Notes under the pieces: model-generated | Database searches by the model: none | The model's input: only the letters and a program-made list of their open reading frames with translations | What the model was told of the DNA's origin: nothing | Translations under genes and position numbers: made by a program | Shown here: positions 24,053 to 36,300 of the stretch, in pieces | Position numbering within the stretch: the stretch's first letter is position 1 | How the letters are laid out: every line of letters begins with the position of its first letter | Assembly (NCBI GenBank): GCA_028554645.1 | Contig: JAQOOI010000019.1 | Coordinates: 806,001-870,000, forward strand | From: Omphalotus guepiniiformis | Lineage: Eukaryota > Basidiomycota > Agaricomycetes > Agaricales > Omphalotaceae | Reading direction: 5' to 3' | Length of the DNA: 64,000 bases

Positions 24053-26542
24053 ATGTGTGGTATCTCTGCAGTCAAGCTTGCTCGCCATCACGCCTGTATC
24101 CCTCCGTCCCAGCTGGACAGGCGACTCGGTGCTTCCTTGAAGGCAATGGAACACAGAGGGCCTGATTCTTCGGGAATATACACCTCCGATGACGGTCTTG
24201 TTGGTAAGGATACCTAGGAATTCGATAATTTCGAATCAAGTATGGTTGCTGACCATGCTTCATCTTAGGACTTGCGCACACGCGTCTAGCTATTATCGAT
24301 CTCGAAGGCGGTCAACAACCTCTCCACGACGAGTCTGGACACGTACACGCCGTAGTAACGGGCGAACTCTATGACTATGCTACTATTCGAGCAGATTTAG
24401 AAGCCAAAGGATGTCGATTCCAGTCCTCTGTCGACTCGGAGCTTATCGTTCATTTGTGAGTATTTGCTCTACATGTACTGGAAGCCAGTCACTGATGATT
24501 GATGATCTATGAATGAAGATACAAAGTTTATGGTCAGAATCTAGTTCACCATCTACGCGGGGAGTTTGCGTTTGTGCTATATGACGTCAAGAGACAGCTC
24601 GTCCTTGCTGCCAGGGATAGATTCGGGGTTAAACCCCTCTACTACACCGTCATCGATGGATCCCTACTCATCGCGAGTGAAATGAAAGCACTGCCGCCTT
24701 TAGGATGGGAACCAGAATGGGACATTTCAAGTATCGCCGAAATGGGAGAATTCTTTGATCACCGGACAGTTTTCAAAGGAGTATTCAAGGTGAGCTCGTT
24801 TTAATATCTGTCATCGTTGCTCTATGTATATTGACAAGGCGTTATAAGCTACCTGCAGCCCACCTGTTGACATTCAACAGCGCCGGACACTTGGAAAAAC
24901 AGATGTACTGGGATCACGCGTCAAGTTTCCCAAATGCCAATGTGGCGGAAACGCGAACGGTTGATGAGATGATCCAGGGCGTTCGGAGTCGCCTGGTCGA
25001 CTCAGTCAAAGCCCGTCTTCGCTCCGACGTGCCATTAGCTATCTATCTAAGCGGTGGGATTGATAGCTGTGCTGTGGCAGGTATCGCAGCCTCATTGTTG
25101 AAGGAGCATGATTCCACAGCAAAACTTACTACGCTTACACTATCGTTTCCTGGTAAGTTTTTCGTTACTTATTCTACGTATCATAATCTCATCATGAACG
25201 TTTCTTCAGCCCGAAAGAACCTTGACGAAGGACCAATTGCTAAACGCATGGCTGACTTTATCGGCGCAGATAGCTTTTCAATTGCACCTTCCGAAGCTGA
25301 CCTAGTAGATCGTTTCGAAAAAGCCGTCTATCACTGCGAAACACCCATCTTCAATCTTCAAGCCTGCGGAAAGGTCATACTAGCAGAATTCGCTCACGAG
25401 AAGGGCTTCAGAGTCGTTCTCACAGGCGAAGGCTCGGATGAGACATTTGCCGGGTACACTCTATTTGAAGTTGACTACTTCCGCGCAGCGGATCCTGCTT
25501 CCAAGAATTTGGGCTTCCCTCTACCGACACCTTCAGAGCTCGCGAGAATCTTGAAAGAAGCGGAGGAGAGACCCGCTCCGCAGGATTTCATTTCTACGCG
25601 TCAGATGTCGTTTGCGGATAGTCAGCTTGCGAGGGGAATGCTTGGAGGAGTGGCTAATCCGAGGCTATGCGCGAACACAGTGGTTAATCCAGTTATCGAT
25701 AAGAGGGTTCTGGAGAGTGTTGGGAACCCGGAACCTGCGTTGACCGTGGCGGAAGCCATTACACCTCAGACTAGGGAGAAGGCGATAAAAGGGGAAATGC
25801 ATCCCCTTCATGTAGCATTGGTATGTCTTGTTGAAAACGTGCGTGTGTTCGACTAATGTTTGACTTTTGGCTCCTAGCATGTTACTAGCACCACTGTACT
25901 TTCCAATATGATACTCAACGTTCTAGGTGAACGTACCGAGATGGCAACTTCTATTGAAGGTCGTCCGGCATTCCTAGACCATTACCTAGTGGAGTACGCC
26001 AACTCCCTACCGCCGTAAGTACTGATTCCCTTGATCTCCTATAACCTGTTGGCCTGACAAAGAATGACGCTACGCATAGGTCTGTCAAAATCAAACCTTC
26101 ACTAATCGAAGACGAAAACGACAGCAGATCCAGTCTGATAAAGAAAGATCGTCAGTGGAAATTCACCGAAAAATGGATCCTTCGTGAAGCCGTCAAACCA
26201 TACGTTACCGAAGAAGTATACAGTCGGACCAAATCCATCTATAACGCGCCTATTGCCCGCTCCCCGCCCCATCTAAATGGTACCGCGCCTACATTGACAC
26301 CGATGCAAGCTCTATTGAAGGAAAGAATAACAAAGAAGGCGATAGCTGAATTGGGTTGGGTGAACGAAAGTTATGTTCTTTCGTTGTTAGATGGGTACAT
26401 TGGGTCCGCTGAGACTCCGTCAGATGGTGGGATTGATAGACGGGCAAGGTTGTTGCTTTGTGTGTTGAGTTTTATTATATTGAAAGAAAAGTTTAATGTA
26501 CGTCCTCATAGTTCGAGTGCGTTTGTTGTACCGGGTCGGTAG
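24053..26542 (+). CDS. Asparagine synthetase-like glutamine amidotransferase (class II, AsnB/AsnO type)
   Basis: Family members use glutamine-derived ammonia to amidate an adenylated carboxylate. The start MCGIS at 24053 exposes the catalytic Cys2. Glutaminase domain: [51 protein letters not shown] and [12 protein letters not shown]. Synthetase domain: the PPi loop [34 protein letters not shown] and [15 protein letters not shown]. Six introns; the third must end TATAAG (near 24850) to give [13 protein letters not shown]. It is about 710 aa, longer than yeast Asn1 (572 aa), and has a C-terminal extension. The residue equal to E. coli AsnB Asn74 is Thr and that equal to Asn79 is Asp. It could be a specialised amidotransferase rather than the housekeeping enzyme. 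Confidence 0.85.
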
Positions 26543-26800
26543 TGTGTAGTTGTAGTAGAGTCTTTTTGTGTTTAGTATCGATAGTCGTAATGTAGAATGG
26601 ACTTCAATAGCCACTGACGATTCGTCTTGATGGTATAATTGCGCGCGGGACCGCAGTCGTATAAGTAAGGAGAAGACTTGGGGTGCGACCTTGCGAGGAG
26701 GTGAATCCACCGTGGGAACCTACTAGTCTTTTTCGCACAAAGTTCCAATCGCTTCTTCAGCCTTTCACGTCTTTTACACCCAACAAATCCTTTCTATTGC

Positions 26801-27031
26801 TCAGAACGCGAACCCTATAACGACTACGCGAGGTGAACTGACGCGGACGAGTGAGTTCAGATCCGACAAACTCACAGTTGATTCCCTCAGGCTCTTCCCG
26901 TTGTATACAACGTCTGCGCATCGTTCTAGTAGCACAACTGTATGATGGTTCTCCCTTGCTGCCACTACCGTAAATACTTTGAACGGTTTAGGTCTATACA
27001 ATCTCGCCATGCATGAGAGCTCAGAAAGCAT
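26801..27031 (-). other. Possible coding remnant inside the tandem repeat
   Basis: An open frame reads RPKPFKVFTVVAARENHHTV then LLERCADVVYNGKSL. The second repeat copy retains VVAAREKHYVVAL in a shifted frame. The part shared with the second copy is protein-like, but no family is recognised and no complete exon chain could be built. Confidence 0.3.
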
Positions 27032-27522
27032 ACTACTGACGTGCTGCGGGAGATGGGTCCCCGAATCCGAGTCTTTGGCGGCCTCGACAATTCATTTCAG
27101 AGGTCATTTCGTATCTGATTAGGTGTTGAGGGGGAAGGATTGAATAACGCTTGTGAGTGTAATGGGTTCTCCACTTACCAGTTCTATATCTTCATTTCTG
27201 AACTATCCACATTGCATCGTTCTAGTAAGCGCAACTACATAATGTTTCTCCCTTGCTGCCACTACCCGCACTGCCGTGAACGGAATGGGTGTATATGATT
27301 TCGCCGCCATGAGAGTTCATAAAGCATACTACTGACGTGCTGCGGGAGATGCGTCCCCGAATACGAGTCTTTGGCGGTCTCGATAATTCATTAGGTCTCT
27401 ATCAGAGGTGTTTTCGTATCTGTACAGTAGGCGTTGAGGGGGAAGATTGAGTAACTCTTGTGAGTGTATTGGTTTTCCACTTACCAGTTTTATATCTTCA
27501 TTTTGATTTGAACTATCCAGGA
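26910..27522. repeat. Diverged tandem duplication, two ~300 bp units
   Basis: Unit 1 is about 26910-27212 and unit 2 about 27214-27522. Shared blocks in order: GCATCGTTCTAGTA, CTCCCTTGCTGCCACTACC, AAGCATACTACTGACGTGCT with GCGGGAGATG, TCCCCGAAT.CGAGTCTTTGG, GTTGAGGGGGAAG, TTGTGAGTGTA and CCACTTACCAGTT.TATATC. Small indels are frequent, so the duplication is not recent. Confidence 0.85.
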
Positions 27523-27977
27523 AATCGAGCAACTCTCTTGATCGAGTACCGAGTCCTTGTCTCGACAATTACTCGCCCCAGTTCGAATTTGTCGTAAGCC
27601 TCCTCACTTTTACCAACCCGCTCGGCACGTACTGATAGCTTGATGTCTTGTACTCGCCAGAGACTCGGTCGCACACGACTTGCAAGTTCCTGAACCAGAC
27701 GACTTTCATGGACGTACGAGGTATTTCGTTCTACCCATCTAGTCGCACTGGACACTCGCTGCAGTGCACGAACACACTCTCTGAGGCCTTCAACTCTGTC
27801 TCTGTTTGTGGGCCGGCCTACCACGAGTAATCTCTCTCGGAGATACATGATGTTTCCCCTGTGAGATACGAGGTGCCGGGTTAAGAGCAGGTGTTCTGGA
27901 GATTGAGAGAGCTTAGACTATAAATAAGTTATCGATCAGACTTTGGTCTGCAGTGCTTCGCACCCGAAATGAACCCG

Positions 27978-28640
27978 CTACAGTCCTTCCAGGACATTAC
28001 CGACGTACTCCAACCAATCCCTAGCTATAGGGTCCCAAACATGTAAACCTGCGCGAACCCACATACCCCATCTACCTTCTCGTAATACAGTGGCGCCAAC
28101 GATGTTCTGAATGGCTTTTCTAGTGGGGTAAGAGTTATGTGTAGTAGCTGAATATGTTCGTTGGTGGTGCTGTGGATTCTGGAAGTTCGCCTTTCGGTAC
28201 GACTCCGGGGTTTGGAGGTGAGTCCGAAGTCAACTTTATTGAGATGCTCTATATACTCCACTCTGACGGTCTTCGAAGAATTTTTAGCCTAGAAATTCTC
28301 TAGGTTTGCTCGCGCACCGTACGAACGAATGAGTCTTATATTTCCGTACGACCGCCGTCGTATTTTGGGAACCACCTACCCTACCCTACCCTTCCCCAGC
28401 TATGGTTATGGTTATGCTCGACTCTCCACAAATCCCAGTATGACATGTAGGGGTATCTTCTACGTACGAATTCTTCGGTATATCTTGCCGTTTCGTCTAG
28501 TAAACTTCTCTGTGGAGTCTACACATCGCCCCGGTCTTGAAACGCTTCTTCGACGACTCATCTTGGACAAGGTGTACCCCAGTATCACTCAAATCAACGG
28601 TACAGTCTTTGCCCTTTTCCCCTTCAAAGCTTGTCGAGCT
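27978..28640 (-). pseudogene. Decayed orphan coding region
   Basis: From about 28205 down to a TAG at 27978 one frame is continuous without an ATG near its start: KAIQNIVGATVLREGRWGMW then VRAGLHVWDPIARDWLEYVG. Further upstream another open stretch reads KDCTVDLSDTGVHLVQDESS then KKRFKTGAMCRLHREVY, one stop codon, then TKRQDIPKNSYVEDTP in the same frame. These are protein-like, but I cannot join them with standard introns and recognise no family. Confidence 0.35.
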
Positions 28641-29834
28641 TTACGAGAGGTGTAACAACAAGTAGATGGACTTCCGAATTGATGGAGATGACTAGAACCG
28701 TATCACTGTGACTATGACTTGTCTTCATGTGCATATCGAACCAGTGTCAAAGCCCAGTCTACAGGCCAAGGAAGTGCGTACATGGGCTCTATTGTAGCTT
28801 CGATCGCATGTACAGTATGTACCTCAACCCGAACAAAAAATTCAAAACGTCCGGGTCAAGTACCAACCGGAGAACTATACCAAAGTTGGCAAGGGAATTA
28901 CTTTATTTGGGATTTGGCATGGCGCGTCACAGATTACAGTTTGTCAATGAAAAAGAAGACGTCACTGCGCTGGTACGCGTCATTGAATCCATCATGAATC
29001 ATGATACCAATTCTGAAGTCGTTCCTAGGCCTGGTTGATCCTGAATCTGAATCTGATTCCGGGTGAAATGTGCGGGAAGCTGGGAAGTTGGGAAGTAATG
29101 CCTTTTCGAATTCTGCCCTTGCTTATTTACTTACTTACTTACCTGTACATAAGACCAGTGATGAATAGAAATTGAGCTTGAGCTTGCGGTCATATCTGAT
29201 ACATCATGAAAAATTTGACTAGTGCATATGAACACTTGGTTTCTTGTTTTCTAATGCATGCATGTGGGTGTATGCACCACTCTTCTCGTCTTTTGGACGT
29301 TAGCACCACGAACCTAGACAGTAACAACCTACGTAGCGTAAGTAAGTAGCGTTGCGCCCTCCCCTTCTCTTTCAAATCAAATCAAATCATCGTCGCCCTC
29401 AAATTGCTCCATCTTCGTACGTAGTAAAAGGAACGTACTGTTTACCGCAGATCATATATCACGTACATATCTCCCTTGAGCTCCCTCCCTCATCTTCATT
29501 CGCAGACTCGAAAACCAGAAAAACCGCCTTTTGATCCGGTCCAAAAGCCAATTCATTATCTAAAGCTCACTGGATAGAGGAGACAGCTCGGTTCGACAAT
29601 TCTAATTATAACAGATGGATGCATAAACTGCTGGTTCGATTGCTTTGAAGCCTTGAGGGATTCCCTGAGGTTGAGGAAAATTCGGTAGTGTACGAGAATG
29701 GGGTACGTCGCTGCATGTACTTGAATTATAGAACCTTTCAGTCGAAACCACCCACCAAATCCTAATTAGCTGACAGAAAAAAAAGGCATACAAAAGGCAT
29801 ACAAAATAAGTCCACAGCGACTAGTACAAGTATT

Positions 29835-29905
29835 GACCACCGCAGGGGTCGAACCTGCAATCTCCTGATTCGTAGTCAGACGCGATGCCATTTCGCCAGG
29901 CGGCC
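29835..29905 (-). tRNA. tRNA-Arg (anticodon ACG)
   Basis: 71 nt, no intron. The acceptor stem GGCCGCC pairs with GGTGGTC (two G-U pairs). Box A TGGCGAAATGG and box B GGTTCGACCCC are present. The anticodon stem TCTGA/TCAGG encloses the loop CTACGAA, with anticodon ACG. A TTATTTTG stretch follows within 25 bases on the transcribed strand. It is identical base for base to the gene at 31976-32046, which is on the other strand. Confidence 0.95.
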
Positions 29906-30162
29906 ATGTAAATCAAGTGATACTACAAGAATATACCCAGTACAGCCTACGCTATAACAGCATGCAATGAATATTCCTGATGTATTCCGAATTCATGATT
30001 CTACGCTATGTATAAGTACGCTATACTACACAACTTTCTAAATTATAAAATAATACGGCTGTTCTGTATGTCGAAAGAAAGAAAAAATAAAAGCAACGAA
30101 CGAAACGGTTCAACGAAACGAAACGATAAAAAAAAAGCTAGCGATATTTACTGAAAGCATAA

Positions 30163-31490
30163 TCAACACCCAGCCCATTCCCTCCTCAACTGTTCAGCCC
30201 AAGCCATAACACAATAAACAACACCAGCGGGTAACATACACTTCTTAACAACATCACTCCAATCCCACCTCCTACCACCCCATTTACCACCTCTCCATAT
30301 TTGCCAATCAGTTTGCCATCCATCCTCCCCTCCGACTCCGACTCCACTTGTATTACCGACTCCACCACCATTAGCACCCACCTGCCTTCCCTCCCACCAA
30401 AGATTACTAGTTACCCAAATCTGCACGCTCCTACTCGCACAAGTCGTCGTACCAACCACTGCCCAAACCACAACAGGTCTCTTACCCACTTCAAGTACCT
30501 CAAGTGTGAAATGAGTTGCTGGCCAACATATCGCTTGTAGAGCCAGTAACCTAATTAGCGTCGCGAGGGGTGGGTAGTAGAGTCTCCATCGGGTGAGAAG
30601 ACCAGTGGTTAGGCATAGACATTGGTACCCTGTTAAGAGTGCCCAGAGGGAAGAAATGAAAAAGTCTATGCGGGAGGGTGAGTGGGGGGTGGAGTGGAGT
30701 TGAGGGGGTGGGTAGAGCGTGTAGTAGGTGTTGTAGATGAAACCTAGGAGAGCTGGGACGATGGAGAGGAGACGAGAGAATTCGAAGAGGAGGGGGGTTA
30801 GACGTTGTTGGAGGGTATTTGGGGGTATCAAAGGACCGCGGAGAGGAATTTTACGCGTTGTAGGGAGGTGTCGGGGCTAGCAATGATGGCCAGTGAGTAG
30901 AGAATGTAGCATAGAAGCAGAAAAGAACTCACAGGCTCGTCAATTTCAGTTTCGGTCTCACCAGCACCTTTCTCACCAGGTTTAGTACTGATAAGTTTCT
31001 CTCGTGGTTTAGGTTTGAAATTCATAACTCTTGTGAGTTTTTCACGAATCGTATAGCCTGTACTCGTAGTCGCACTCGTACTCTGAGGTGGTGTGAGCGT
31101 GAAGGTATGTGATTGTTGTCGTTGTGCTAGCGGGAGTTGGTCACGCCGCCAAGAAGTACAAAGCATCTCTTCGTCATCGTCGTCGTCATCAAGCTCCGAA
31201 CTACTCGAATGAGGTGGTGGTGGTGGATGAGGATGCATAGACCAATACGAAGGTGGAACAGTTCGTGTACCGAATGACCTCGTTCGTGAACCTTTCTTTG
31301 TCGTCTTGGGAGTGAGCGGCGTGAGTGCAGAGGGGGTATATATCGACGGTGATGATCTCGTTTTCTTTGTTGTAGCTGTCTTTGTCGTCGCTGCAGCCAC
31401 TACCGCCGCCGTCACCGTTGAGGTCGGGGCAGAGCTAACCGTCGCGCGACGTCTGGGAGGATAGCGGGTGCTGGAACTATTCGAGGGCAT
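30163..31490 (-). CDS. EOS1: EOS1 family N-glycosylation-associated ER membrane protein
   Basis: Yeast Eos1 is an ER membrane protein linked to N-glycosylation and oxidative-stress tolerance. Two exons joined at DEP|PRHLP (intron about 30870-30929, GTGAGT...GCTAG). The N-terminal 190 residues are Ser/Thr/Pro-rich with an acidic run. The conserved C-terminal domain carries several hydrophobic helices and the family signatures SRLLSIVPALLGFIYNTYY, SLWALLTGYQCLCL, RWRLYYPPLATLIRLLAL, QAICWPATHFTLEV, SVQIWVTSNLWWEG and MAWAEQLRREW. It lies alone between the two inverted tRNA-Arg genes. Confidence 0.85.
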
Positions 31491-31975
31491 AATGATGTCG
31501 AAGAGGGAGTGAGTTGGGATTGCATTTCTAGATATGAGGACAAGTATTTGACTGACTGAAAGTGAGTCTGACTTGGCTTGCTTGATTCGATTCGAAAAAA
31601 TGACGAAAGTAGCGAGCTAGTCGACCTTTTGCGCCTTGCAATTGCCAGGCCTTCTGCGAGGAGAGTGTAACCTAAATTGGATTTCAAACTCCGATTACAT
31701 GTGCGATTTTGTCCATATTCTGGAAGGTGAGACACGATTGGCTTTTAGAGTTGTTTGTCCCGTGGGGGATTGAAGAGGGGGTAGAGATTTCTCTCCACAT
31801 TAAACGGTGACATTTTCAGAAATTTCATATTTCATATTTCGTCTCAATACAATACCTCAGGCCAGCCTCTGGCCTCAAGCTTAAGGGTATCTCATTATCT
31901 CCACCGGCGTGTTCGCGTTCAGCACCTTTCTCGAGCTTACCCCGACATAGCCCATACACTAGACACAAAAACAAT
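31491..31975. other. Spacer between EOS1 start and tRNA-Arg
   Basis: No gene seen. It presumably holds the EOS1 promoter. Confidence 0.4.
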
Positions 31976-32046
31976 GGCCGCCTGGCGAAATGGCATCGCG
32001 TCTGACTACGAATCAGGAGATTGCAGGTTCGACCCCTGCGGTGGTC
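31976..32046 (+). tRNA. tRNA-Arg (anticodon ACG), second identical copy
   Basis: Same 71-nt sequence, boxes A and B and ACG anticodon as the gene at 29835-29905, in inverted orientation 2.07 kb away. The flanks differ beyond the mature sequence, apart from a short shared 3' trailer start, so the duplication is old or was homogenised by gene conversion. Confidence 0.95.
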
Positions 32047-33256
32047 ATATTTATTGGTGAAAGGTCTAGACAAGGGCTGGAGGACGGGCTACTACCGCCT
32101 ATCGATATCTTTTGTGTTTCCCCGACATTTCGGAATGGATCTGTGTCTGTGGGTATAGAGTCAGATTCTGCCACTAATCTTGATCTGCTCGACAATTCAA
32201 TTCATTCCTCCAGCGGCCACCCGACGCAACAGCTCGAGTATCGCAACTCAGGCAGGCAACAGACTATCGACTATTCCTCGCGAATTTTCTTATCGTTTTC
32301 CAACGATTCGACGAACTCAAACGAAATGAAATTCTTTATTTAATGATCGTCTGTGTCGTTGTCGGCGGTGTCGCCTGCTTGTCGGGCGCACATCCTCTGA
32401 TTCTGACGTGAGACAACTCGGAACCGGTTCCGGAACCCTGGAAGTAACAGGAAGTAACGCAGTGCTTTCCGTCAAAACTCCCGGACGGTTCTCCGTTCTT
32501 CTTACCCTTGTGCCTTTCAATACATTCGCTTTCTCACTTTCTGATTTCGTGCGTGTCGTGTACTTTGACTTTGACTTCTGAACATTCGAATCGAAGAAAT
32601 CCCTCACGAAGACAGGAAGGACATCATAAAGACAGGTAAAGAAGTATGGTAGAGTATGGTGTATTGGTGGTTCGGATGATATCAGTGGACTCTAGCGTGA
32701 GTTAGGGTATAGACGCAATACGATACCACGCGCGGTTGCAATACTTCTTCGATTCCAGGCTGAGATGTATTCAATCTACGTTCATTACTACAAAGAGAAA
32801 TCAACCCGAATCTCACCAACGGTACCCACCGTTCAGTGTTATCTAAGGCTGCAACACCCACTCGCCTCGCATGATATCCGAGCAGAAATCAGAATTTTGG
32901 AGCTCGAACTTGACATGGACAACCCTTGTTGACAGATCTTCGCTAAATCTTAGACTCAGAGCAACAGTTTTCTGATCAGCGAGAAAACAGTGACGTAGGA
33001 GAGCAGGAAGAGGAAGAGAGGAGAACCAGGGGGAACCCGATTCTGCTCTCTCCCTCCTCCGCCTCCGACTCGGAGGCACTCCCCTTCGCGGGAACCAGGC
33101 GTCCACCCGGTACCCTCCGCTGCTCACAGTGATAAGTAGAAATAAAGTTTTGATGAACTGCGCACCTAGACCCCCGGACGGCGTAGCCTGCCTGCATCAT
33201 GATGTCGGCCTATGACTTAGTCTCCGACCTCGGCCTCGAATTAAAGACTCGGAGCG
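32047..33256. other. Spacer without recognised gene
   Basis: About 1.2 kb. Open stretches at 32317-32607 and 32843-33127 (minus) are Arg/Ser-rich and have no recognisable domain. Nothing else seen. Confidence 0.4.
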
Positions 33257-33345
33257 GAGCCATGTATAGATTCTCCATTCCTTTGAGGGTGCGAATCACG
33301 AAAGAAACACCCTGACATTCGCAATGAAGGATCTATACACGGCTC
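33257..33345. repeat. Imperfect hairpin in the presumed Argonaute 3' UTR
   Basis: The left arm begins GAGCCATGTATAGATTCTCC and the right arm ends GGATCTATACACGGCTC. Arms of about 23 nt pair at about 20 positions (one wobble), followed by a 3-nt bulge and a second AGGGTG/CACCCT stem. It starts about 34 bases beyond the Argonaute stop codon, on the transcribed side. Confidence 0.6.
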
Positions 33346-33378
33346 CTGTATAAAAAAGAAAGGAAAAACAAAAAGAGA

Positions 33379-36300
33379 TTAGATATAGAACATCGATCCT
33401 CTCATATCTTCATGAAGCTAACATATCATTCACGCATCAGCACCACATCTGAAACTCGAAAAAAAGAGTAACAACTCACCCCAGTACCCCAAGCTCTCTT
33501 CGCAGCCTCAAACACCCTCCTCTTCTCTTCCGCCTTATCCGCCCTCCCTCCCCCGCCTCTGCCTACTCCTCCGCCCCTCCCTCCTCCTCCTCCTCTGCCC
33601 CTCCCTCCCCCGGACACAGAAGGAGAATCAGATCTACTAGCACTAGCACTAGTACTAGCATCATCCCCAACCAAAAAATCATTCAAATAACACCTCCCCC
33701 TCTCACACGCCAAATCAGCATAATAAGCCGGTGGAATCAAACTAACAGATCTCGTCGCACGAGCATACAGATAACTCGTATCGTGAGCTCCTTTTTGAAT
33801 TTCATCTGCTGTGAACTTGGCTTCGTCGTAGATTACAGTGTAGTGTGTTGCTTTGACACTGCCTTGGATACCTGCGTGAGCTTGGAGGTAAAAGTCAAAG
33901 TCGAAGCTGTCGGGTGGGAGCGGGGGTGTTTAGTATGATCGATCTGTGGAATAGGTGATGGAGAAGACTTACACGCCTGTTACACCTCGATCAACTACAG
34001 TACCAGGTCGAGTATTACCGTTCCGGTCGGCAAATTGAGAATTTGTAGGGAAGAATCTAAATATGAAAGAATCTGAGAATGCGCTCGTAAATACAAACTC
34101 AGAATAAACTCACCTTGCATGATGTCGTTTCCCACAAATAACAATAGAAAGTATCGGTCTATAAGGCGTCTTACGCTCTGCGGTATTAAACGCCTCGAAA
34201 GCTTTCAAGATCTGCGAAAGCTCCTCTGTTAAGACTGTATTGTATTGTCCCTAGGCAACGGAGGAATCATTAATCGAACGAAACTATTTATCGTTTCCTT
34301 TGAAAAACACCACTCACCTCTGAAACGCCATCCCGAAATACGAAAACCCTATTCGGCAACTTCTTGTTGACGCTTCTGTAAGCTAAAAGACGTTCAACAA
34401 GCATGTCCTTCAATTCATCAAGCATCTGTTGGACCGTGTGAATGACTCCCCAAATGTATTAGACAGCGATAAAAAAAAAAGTCTCACCTCCTTGACCTCC
34501 TCAGTCTGTTGAATCCTCAAACTCGCAGGGAACTGCACGAAATCATCATCAATACTCGCAACAACAGCCGCAATCGACGGTGTCCCCTCTTTACTCCCTG
34601 GACCTCGATGTGTGACGTCGATGCCGACCATCATTGTAGAGTCTTTTCTCAACCATCTCATCGCGTTGTCGTCGAGCTGTATTCGGATAATTGAGTGGGC
34701 CAGGACACACGCAGTTGACCATGACAACTCACCTTATGATTGATCCCACCCAACTTGGTGTTCACCTTTAAAGCAACATTCGACATGTACTGATCTTGCT
34801 TGTTCGGTGATTCATTGATGACTTTCGAAAGTTGCATATGAACCGTATGTATACCCAACTCGACGTCCCCAATACGCTACAAACCAACATCAGCCGTCAT
34901 GCATCAATACGAAACAACCCCACAACGAGTAATCCTCACCTTGATCCCAGGATAGATATACTTATCTCTCTTCGACAAAAGCACCAACACAAACGAAGGC
35001 TTCCTCCCTTTCGCTTTTTCCAACATTTCCTTGAACGTCGTCCTAATACTACTCAACGCTTGTATCCTCCCAGGATCCTGCCACTCGGGTTGTAACTCTG
35101 GCGTTGGAGCCAACGTCGGCATACCCTCAGGTACAACCATCCCACTCTTCTGCAACTTACTCGTGAACGCCGTTACCAACGTTCTCAATCTCACATCACT
35201 AGGCCCCCCAACAAGTGTTTCTCCATCCCTAACCACCAAAACCCACCAACTCCCAATCCTTGCCCCACGATGAAACTTCACATCGAGAATATTCCATAAC
35301 CCATTCAATACTTTCGCAGTTCCTTTACTGTAACTCAAGTTCGGATGAGCGAGCTCCCGGCCAGGTATAACAGCCATTTCGTTGCTGACGGATACGCCAA
35401 ACTGCGTAAGAGGTGATTGAGAGGGTGAGAACCCTAGTTTGGTGAACCCGTCTCCGACGATGGCTTGAGCGTTTATGGCAGGGGGGTTACATGCGTATCG
35501 TATCATTTGAGACGTTTGGGTTTCGGTTAGTCGACCAAGGTAGACTTGACCTGGTTCGATTTCGCATAGTTCAGCTGGGACATAGGTCGCTTGCCTTTTG
35601 CTTGCAGGACTGACGTCCACTACGGGGAGCTCGGTGGGATATCTGAGTTTAATGTTGTATGCTGGAGGGGGCATGAACGTAAGCAGGAAGGCCTTGAACT
35701 TGGACTTGAGTTACTTTACCTCGTTGGAAAAACACCTCAACCGAGATTTCACCGTATTGTTCATGTTTGAACTTTGTATTCCGAGCCGAAGTCGTACCGA
35801 TAGCTTTTAACGGATGTCGGCGTTTGTAACCTAGATGTCGGGTTGTGACTTTGATATTCTTCACCAAGTCTCTCGGCATGGTAGGCATCGCGCCTCTAGA
35901 GTTTCGACCAAAAGCAAACAAAGAATCCGCGAGATTCCCTGGCTCGACAAACGCTGTCATGCATGCATTGCTAGCCATAGACCATTGATTAGCGTTGAGA
36001 TAATACGGAGAATAGACTGTACTTACACGTTCACCATGAGTTGCTTGAACGACGGACGAACAGAAGTGAAGAACCCCTGGAAAGCAATGACTCCAGGGCT
36101 CAACCTATACTCCTGGGAAGATGTAGGAAAGAAATATTTATTGTTCCCAGCTCTTCCGACTCTCACACCATTACGCGAAGCGTGTTGCTGTAAAATCAGG
36201 TTGAGAGCCGAAACGAGAGGAAGAGGATCGTAATCCTTGAACTGAACTCCTCCTTCGACATATCTAATACCCTTTGATAAGATTCAAATCATTAAAGGAA

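Larger units (their letters stand above)
26543..29834. other. Repeat-rich spacer with decayed coding remnants
   Basis: No intact gene seen. It contains a ~300 bp tandem duplication (26910-27522), a minus-strand open stretch of 111 codons (27513-27848), minus-strand remnants at 27978-28640, and a plus-strand stretch near 28870-29038 reading LARELLYLGFGMARHRLQF. A TTAC microsatellite lies at about 29128-29145. Confidence 0.5.

Noticed and set aside
28375..28400. CCCTA-type repeats resembling telomere sequence
   Set aside because: Only three units of a 5-mer, not the fungal CCCTAA repeat, and ordinary genes lie on both sides.
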